Shown: positions 59,606 through 64,000 of the stretch, piece by piece
Layout of the letters: each line of letters opens with the position of its first letter
How positions within the stretch are numbered: position 1 is the first letter of the stretch
Assembly: GCA_003539625.1 (NCBI GenBank)
Contig: DPOU01000027.1
Location: 83,507-147,506 of the forward strand
Direction of reading: 5' to 3'
Source of the DNA: Acholeplasmatales bacterium
GTDB lineage: Bacteria > Bacillota_I > Bacilli_A > ML615J-28 > CAG-313
Length of the DNA stretch: 64,000 nt
The notes under the pieces: generated by a model
Told to the model about the DNA's origin: nothing
What the model saw: only the letters and a program-made list of their open reading frames with translations
The model's database searches: none
Position numbers and translations under genes: made by a program

Positions 59606-61072
59606 ATGAAGAAACAAATTCAGACTAACGAAGAAAAATATGTAAAAATGAATGAACCATCACTAAAAGAAGCAAGAAAAAGACGTGGTGAAGAATTAAA
59701 TATAAATATTTTTAATCTTGATCCCAAATACTTAAATCTTGGTGTAACAAAGAAATATATGTTAAAAACATATGGATGTCAAGGTAATCTAGCAGATAGT
59801 GAAAAAATTGCGGGAATGCTAGAATTGATGGGTTTTGAAAAAACTGAAAATGAATTAGAGGCTGATTTCGTATTATTTAATACATGTGCAATTAGAGAAA
59901 ACGCTGAAGAAAGAGTATTTGGGGAACTTGGTAGATTCCAAAAGTTCAAAAAGAAAAAGCCAGATATGATAATTGGGGTTTGTGGCTGCATGCCTCAAGA
60001 AGAAAAAACAATCAAAACAATAAAGAAAAAATGTCCACAAGTTAATATTGTTTTTGGAACTCATAATATTGCTAGTTTACCTGAGTATTTATATGATGTT
60101 ATAAATGAACAAAAGAAAGTAATTGAAGTTCTTTCGGTTGAGGGTGATATATATGAAAACTTACCAATTGTAAGAGATCATCCTAAAAAAGCATGGGTTA
60201 ACATTATGTATGGTTGTGATGAATTCTGCACATATTGTATAGTTCCGTATACAAGAGGTAAAGAACGCTCTAGATTACCTGAGGCAATAATTGCGGAAGT
60301 TGAACAAGCTGCCAAAGACGGTTATGTTGAAGTCACATTACTTGGACAAAATGTTAATGCTTATGGGAAAGATTTCAAGGATCGTAAATATACCTTTGCA
60401 GATTTACTAAGAGATCTTAACAAAACTTCAATAAAAAGAATAAGATATACAACCTCTCATCCTAGAGATTTAGATGATGATACAATAGAAGCAATGGCTC
60501 TAGGTGGAAATATCATGCCCCACTTGCATTTACCTGTTCAATCAGGAAATAATGAAGTGCTTAAGAGAATGAACCGAAAATATACAAGAGAAGAGTATTT
60601 AGAAAAGGTAAATAAATTAAAGAAAGCTGTTCCAGGAATAAGTATTACTACTGATATTATCGTTGCTTTCCCTGGTGAAACTGAAGAACAATTTCAAGAT
60701 ACTTTGAGCCTTGTTAAAGAAGTAGAATATGATGGAGCGTTTACTTTTATCTATTCGCCACGTGAAGGTACTCCTGCCGCAACTTATCCTAATCAACTTA
60801 CTGAAGATAAAAAACATGGTAGACTTAATCGCTTGAATGAAGTTATTAATGAATACTCATTAAAAGGTCATGAAAGATTTGAAAATCAAATAGTTGAAGT
60901 GCTAGTCGAAGGACCAAGTAAAAACAATCCTAATATGCTAACAGGCTATACAAAACATAATATGCTAGTTAATTTTGCTAACGATGAAAACAATAGTTAT
61001 AAGGTTGGCGATTTAGTAAATGTTAGAATTGTTAAAGCTTTTTCATGGCATTTATTAGGCGAGATAATATAA
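59606..61072 (+). CDS. miaB: tRNA-2-methylthio-N6-dimethylallyladenosine synthase MiaB
   Basis: A 488-residue methylthiotransferase that adds the methylthio group to i6A37 of tRNAs. The N-terminal UPF0004 domain has cluster cysteines in YGCQGN, FNTCAIREN and GVCGCM. The radical-SAM motif is CDEFCTYC, and a C-terminal TRAM domain ends the protein (from about 430). The extra about 40 residues at the N-terminus (MKKQIQTNEEKYVKMNEPS) are usual in Bacilli. Same relative position before cotE as in Bacillus. Ribosome site AAAGAGAA. Confidence 0.97.
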   Translation: MKKQIQTNEEKYVKMNEPSLKEARKRRGEELNINIFNLDPKYLNLGVTKKYMLKTYGCQGNLADSEKIAGMLELMGFEKTENELEADFVLFNTCAIRENAEERVFGELGRFQKFKKKKPDMIIGVCGCMPQEEKTIKTIKKKCPQVNIVFGTHNIASLPEYLYDVINEQKKVIEVLSVEGDIYENLPIVRDHPKKAWVNIMYGCDEFCTYCIVPYTRGKERSRLPEAIIAEVEQAAKDGYVEVTLLGQNVNAYGKDFKDRKYTFADLLRDLNKTSIKRIRYTTSHPRDLDDDTIEAMALGGNIMPHLHLPVQSGNNEVLKRMNRKYTREEYLEKVNKLKKAVPGISITTDIIVAFPGETEEQFQDTLSLVKEVEYDGAFTFIYSPREGTPAATYPNQLTEDKKHGRLNRLNEVINEYSLKGHERFENQIVEVLVEGPSKNNPNMLTGYTKHNMLVNFANDENNSYKVGDLVNVRIVKAFSWHLLGEII

Positions 61073-61093
61073 AAAAACAAAATGAATAACTAA

Positions 61094-61132
61094 AACTTCT
61101 ATGTGTGATATAATATGCATAGAAGTTTTTTT
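61094..61132 (+). terminator. terminator after miaB with an extended -10 promoter in its loop
   Basis: AACTTCTATG (61094-61103) and CATAGAAGTT (61118-61127) form a perfect 10-bp stem followed by TTTTT. The 14-base loop contains TGATATAAT (61106-61114), an extended -10 that would start the lipoprotein transcript near 61121, within the 3' arm. No good -35 (ATAACT at 61086). The two signals overlap exactly. Confidence 0.72.
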
Positions 61133-61143
61133 ACGGAGGAAAT

Positions 61144-62802
61144 ATGAGACAAAAGAAGCGAGTTGTAAAAATTATTGTTTTAATATTTATAATAGGATTA
61201 TTTTTTCTTGCTAGTTGCCAAAAAGAATATAAAATTAACTATAATCTAGGTGATGGAACATCAGTAGAAAGTTTATCATATAAAGTAGGTCAAGAAATAA
61301 AACTTCCTACACCAACCAAAAAAGGCTACACTTTTTTAGGATGGTATGAAAATGATGTATTAATAAATACACTTGATACTAATGCCAAACGTGATTATAC
61401 ATTAGTGGCAAAATGGGAAATGTGTACTTACACCATTAATTATGATTTAGATGGTGGCGAATTAACAATAGAACCTGTAAAATCATTTAATATTGAAAAT
61501 GTTGAGAACATTCAATTACCTACACCAACTAGAAAAGATTATATTTTTGCGGGGTGGTATGAAAACGGACAAAAAGTATCTGAATTAGAGTTAAAGAATT
61601 ATAATTTAGTAGCTAAATGGACTGATGTTTATTATTACATTCAATATGAAACAGATGGTGGCGAATTTACTGGAAATACAAAAGAAGAATATACAGTATT
61701 TGATGAATTCACTTTACCGATTCCAGTAAAAGAAGGCTACGAATTTAAAGGTTGGTATTTAAATGAAAACTTCGAAGGCGATACTATAACCTCAATTACC
61801 AAAGGAAGTAAAGAAGATTATGTTTTATATGCAAAATGGGAAAAAGTATATAAAATTACTTATGTTCTAGATGGTGGAACTCTACCTGATGAAGCAATCC
61901 AATATTATCATCCTGGCATTGAAGAAATATTACCAACGCCATCTAAAAAAGGTTATGTCTTTATGGGATGGAACGAAAGAAGTAATGCAACCTCAGGCTA
62001 TACTAGAGTACCAATTAGTTATGAGGAAGATATCACAATTAATGCTATCTGGAAAAAACGTTCTTATTCAGTTGATTACATTTTACCAGAGGGACTTTGT
62101 TTAGATAAGGAACATTTGTTTAGAGCATACTTCACAGAATTTTATAACTATATCGTAAACGTTCGTGATGAAGGTGGATATTTAAGTAGTAGAGGAGTAA
62201 ATAACGTAGATGATTTCTTAAAAGTTGCTAGTACTTGGAATGGCGGTGGCGCTGGTATGGCTGATATAGGAAACCTTGCAGGAAAATACTATTTAAAAAT
62301 AGACACAGGTGGACAAATTGAAAATCAAAAAGCGGAAGACGGATTTATAGGCTATTGCTTAGAAAATAATAAATTTGTTGAATTTGTTTACTTTATTCAA
62401 GATTTCTTTTATTGGTGGCGATTAGATGAAGGATATACTGGTGGAAGTGATGATCCACTAGGTGTAGGAAGCGACTTTTTAGCTAGTGCTTGGGCATCAC
62501 TTGTCGATACCGCAAAATTCTTCTATTTTGAAAAAGATACCTTACCTCATTATTTTATTACCAAAGGTCATGTTCCTGAATTTTATGATCGCATTCCTTA
62601 TATAATATCTAATACTGATATTACCTTTACTTACATTTATGATTGGGAAAAAGGAATGGATTTAGTTAAAAACATTGAAGTTAATGGTTATGAATTTTTA
62701 GGATGGTATGATAATCCTGATTTTGATGGTGAAAAAATTGAAAGATTAGAAAAAGGTATTTATCATAATATTGTACTATATGGAAAATTCGTAAAGAAAT
62801 AA
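61144..62802 (+). CDS. lipoprotein with InlB-type repeats and a novel C-terminal domain
   Basis: A 552-residue surface lipoprotein (lipobox LASC, C25). Residues about 28-305 hold four Listeria-Bacteroides (InlB B-type) repeats, each with the G-Y-x-F-x-GWY core (GYTFLGWYEN, DYIFAGWYEN, GYEFKGWYLN, GYVFMGWNER). A fifth repeat appears to start at about 308 and finish at about 514-550 (GYEFLGWYDN...LYGKF), with a roughly 170-residue domain inserted (about 325-490). That insert aligns with the protein at 39976-40698 (IENQ, FIGYC, FFYWWRLDEG, ASLVDTAKFFY). Function unknown; probable adhesion or ligand binding. Start after ACGGAGGA. Confidence 0.88.
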   Translation: MRQKKRVVKIIVLIFIIGLFFLASCQKEYKINYNLGDGTSVESLSYKVGQEIKLPTPTKKGYTFLGWYENDVLINTLDTNAKRDYTLVAKWEMCTYTINYDLDGGELTIEPVKSFNIENVENIQLPTPTRKDYIFAGWYENGQKVSELELKNYNLVAKWTDVYYYIQYETDGGEFTGNTKEEYTVFDEFTLPIPVKEGYEFKGWYLNENFEGDTITSITKGSKEDYVLYAKWEKVYKITYVLDGGTLPDEAIQYYHPGIEEILPTPSKKGYVFMGWNERSNATSGYTRVPISYEEDITINAIWKKRSYSVDYILPEGLCLDKEHLFRAYFTEFYNYIVNVRDEGGYLSSRGVNNVDDFLKVASTWNGGGAGMADIGNLAGKYYLKIDTGGQIENQKAEDGFIGYCLENNKFVEFVYFIQDFFYWWRLDEGYTGGSDDPLGVGSDFLASAWASLVDTAKFFYFEKDTLPHYFITKGHVPEFYDRIPYIISNTDITFTYIYDWEKGMDLVKNIEVNGYEFLGWYDNPDFDGEKIERLEKGIYHNIVLYGKFVKK

Positions 62803-62803
62803 G

Positions 62804-62844
62804 CAAAAAAATAGTTGATAAGTAAAATTATCAACTATTTTTTA
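62804..62844 (+). terminator. terminator after the InlB-repeat lipoprotein
   Basis: AAAAAATAGTTGATA and TATCAACTATTTTTT form a 15-bp perfect stem. Confidence 0.88.
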
Positions 62845-62907
62845 GTAATAATTACTAAATTAAGGAATATAATAAATTGAAACTCTTGGGATAAAAATAT
62901 CATTTAT

Positions 62908-62937
62908 GTCACAATAATAACACCTTTTGAATATATT
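62908..62937 (+). promoter_or_regulatory. possible sigma-E-type promoter for cotE
   Basis: GTCACAAT (62908-62915; 6 of 8 to GKCATATT), 14-base spacer, AATATATT (62930-62937; 5 of 8 to CATACAAT). The start would fall at the edge of the ribosome site, which weakens the call. Confidence 0.3.
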
Positions 62938-62957
62938 GTATTGAGGAGGGATTGAAA

Positions 62958-63470
62958 ATGAGTGAAGTTCGCGAAATTGTTACTAGGGCCGTACTTGCCA
63001 AAGGACGCAAAAATATTAAAGTTTGTGAAACTATACCACTAGAACAGCAACCATATAGTGTACTTGGTTGTTGGGTAATTAATCATGAATTTGAAGCTGT
63101 ACAAGATCAAAAACAAGTTAATTTAACGGGTAGTTTCGAAATCGATATTTGGTATGCGTACGATAATAACACTAAAACTGATATAGCAAGAACGACTACT
63201 AAATATCAAACAGTAATCAAAGTTAAAGATATTGTTTGTGACGCAACAACTGATCACACAGATGTCATTGTAAGAATATTACAACAACCAACTTGTACTA
63301 ATGCGTGCATAAAAGAAAATGCTATTGAAGTTGAAGTAGTGTTTGATGCATTAGCAGAAATTATAGGTGAAACTAAAATGATGGTAAATGTCTACAGTTG
63401 CAATGACAATATTGATCCAATAGACAATTTGGAAAATGAGATAAATGAAGATTTTATACCAGAGAACTAA
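62958..63470 (+). CDS. cotE: outer spore coat morphogenetic protein CotE
   Basis: A 170-residue CotE. MSEVREIVTRAVLAKGRK, the LGCWVINHEFEA block, DIWYAYDNNTKTDIA and LQQPTCT...LAEIIGETKM follow Bacillus CotE nearly segment by segment. CotE is the mother-cell scaffold for the outer coat. The C-terminal tail is acidic, as in the family. The start is ATG 62958, eight bases after GAGGAGGG. Usually mutS follows; here a LysM protein comes next. With gpr and the Ylb proteins it supports a coat-forming spore former. Confidence 0.96.
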   Translation: MSEVREIVTRAVLAKGRKNIKVCETIPLEQQPYSVLGCWVINHEFEAVQDQKQVNLTGSFEIDIWYAYDNNTKTDIARTTTKYQTVIKVKDIVCDATTDHTDVIVRILQQPTCTNACIKENAIEVEVVFDALAEIIGETKMMVNVYSCNDNIDPIDNLENEINEDFIPEN

Positions 63471-63483
63471 TGTGGAGGAATAG

Positions 63484-63924
63484 ATGAATACACATATTGT
63501 TAGAGTGAATGAAAAAATCGAAAAAATTGCTAGTTTGTATCATTTGAATATTGAAGAAATAATTAAAATGAACAAACACATTCAGGATTGGGATCATCTG
63601 ATTCCGGGAACTAAAATTAGGCTACCAGAAATATCAGAAATGGTACAAATTGAATTAGATAATACGGAGCCTTTTATTGAAGAATACTATCCTAAAATTG
63701 ATGTAGATACAATAAAAGATAATGTTCAAGAAAAAGAGAATACAGTTCAAAATTCTGTAGACATCAAGAAAGAAGAAACGGAAGAGAAAAAGCCTACGAT
63801 TAATCATTCCACCAAACCTCAACACTCATATTTGTATCCACCATATTATCCAGGAGGGTATTACAATCCATATTATCCCTATAATTATTATCGAAAATCA
63901 AATAGAAAAAGAAAATCAAAATAG
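63484..63924 (+). CDS. LysM-domain protein with Tyr/Pro-rich tail, SafA/SpoVID-like coat protein
   Basis: A 146-residue protein. Residues 3-50 are a LysM domain (HIVRVNEKIEKIASLYHLNIEEIIKMN...LIPGTKIRLP), which binds peptidoglycan. A charged linker (EKENTVQNSVDIKKEETEEKK) follows, then a tail rich in Tyr, Pro, Gly and Asn (YPPYYPGGYYNPYYPYNYY) and a basic end (RKSNRKRKSK). LysM plus a tyrosine-rich tail resembles SafA and related spore cortex-coat interface proteins, but it is far shorter than SafA. It begins 14 bases after cotE with GTGGAGG, so the two are likely one transcript and may work together in coat anchoring (inference). Confidence 0.85.
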   Translation: MNTHIVRVNEKIEKIASLYHLNIEEIIKMNKHIQDWDHLIPGTKIRLPEISEMVQIELDNTEPFIEEYYPKIDVDTIKDNVQEKENTVQNSVDIKKEETEEKKPTINHSTKPQHSYLYPPYYPGGYYNPYYPYNYYRKSNRKRKSK

Positions 63925-63953
63925 AGTTGCTGAAAAGCAACTTTTGTTTTTAT
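63925..63953 (+). terminator. terminator after the cotE-LysM pair
   Basis: AGTTGC-TGAAAA-GCAACT short stem followed by TTTGTTTTT. Confidence 0.7.
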
Positions 63954-63969
63954 TATATTAGCATATTTA

Positions 63970-63999
63970 TTTACCGATGTTTATAATTTATGATATAAT
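63970..63999 (+). promoter_or_regulatory. sigma-A promoter at the window edge
   Basis: TTTACC (63970-63975), 18-base spacer, TATAAT (63994-63999) with TGA extended -10. It drives an unseen gene beyond the window; mutS follows cotE in Bacillus. Confidence 0.65.
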
Positions 64000-64000
64000 A

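Noticed and set aside
1..64000. Alternative genetic code (TGA as Trp)
   Set aside because: Several genes end at TGA at family-typical lengths (for example comEA and murC), and no conserved domain is interrupted by TGA apart from the IS remnant.

Overview
The window is 64 kb of chromosomal DNA with low GC content (about 30% by eye). It uses standard stop codons: TGA ends several genes (comEA, murC-like), so this is not a Mycoplasma-type code. Gene content and order match the Firmicutes class Bacilli: mnmA-recD2, rpsP-khpA-rimM-trmD-rplS, murC-ccpA-tyrS, comEA-comEC-(rpsT/holA)-gpr, pgsA-recA, and rny-ymdB-spoVS-miaB-cotE. Sporulation genes (gpr, spoVS, cotE, ylbD, ylbE, a YjcZ-type peptide, a LysM coat-type protein) point to an endospore former or a recent descendant of one. 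A pyrophosphate-type phosphofructokinase and several lipoproteins with Listeria-Bacteroides (InlB-type) repeats suggest a host- or gut-associated lineage near Erysipelotrichales, Turicibacter or RF39-like Bacilli. The species cannot be named from the sequence alone.

Layout. 1-8.3 kb: tRNA thiolation (mnmA), recD2, RNase J, HAD phosphatase, peptide deformylase, and a cluster of small spore-associated genes. 8.3-18.5 kb: the rpsP-khpA-rimM-trmD-rplS ribosome/tRNA cluster, interrupted by a Zn/Cd P-type ATPase, a rhodanese-like lipoprotein, a large M6-protease lipoprotein, CvfB and a methyltransferase. 18.5-26.7 kb: murC, ccpA, T-box/tyrS, a serine hydrolase, a PIG-L deacetylase and two CNNM/CorC membrane proteins. 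26.8-30.6 kb: a repeat-bearing GH18 lipoprotein and a decayed IS3-type element. 31.2-33.7 kb: a metal-efflux operon (ArsR/CadC repressor, free HMA metallochaperone, HMA-less CadA). 33.8-39.6 kb: competence genes, rpsT, holA, gpr and two small secreted proteins. 39.7-41.5 kb: a three-gene unit (Dabb, a protein of unknown fold, SDR). 41.5-48 kb: nucleotide supply (guanine permease with riboswitch, pyrG with a CTP-type attenuator, PPi-PFK, uracil permease with a structured leader). 48-53 kb: SIS protein, HEPN-like protein, ABC exporter pair. 53-64 kb: pgsA, recA, upp, recU, rny, ymdB, spoVS, GNAT, miaB, an InlB-repeat lipoprotein, cotE and a LysM protein.

The most notable observations are: (1) an unrecognised domain shared by the cytoplasmic-looking protein at 39976-40698 and the C-terminal part of the InlB-repeat lipoprotein at 61144-62802; (2) near-identical cre/LacI-type operator boxes placed exactly 12 nt upstream of the -35 elements of both nucleobase permease promoters; (3) an unclassified leader RNA ending in a terminator in front of the uracil permease; (4) a pyrG promoter whose transcript should begin GGGC, followed by an attenuator; (5) a split CadA system with its operator at the start site. 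I did not find a CRISPR array, rRNA, tRNA, prophage or an obvious defence island.
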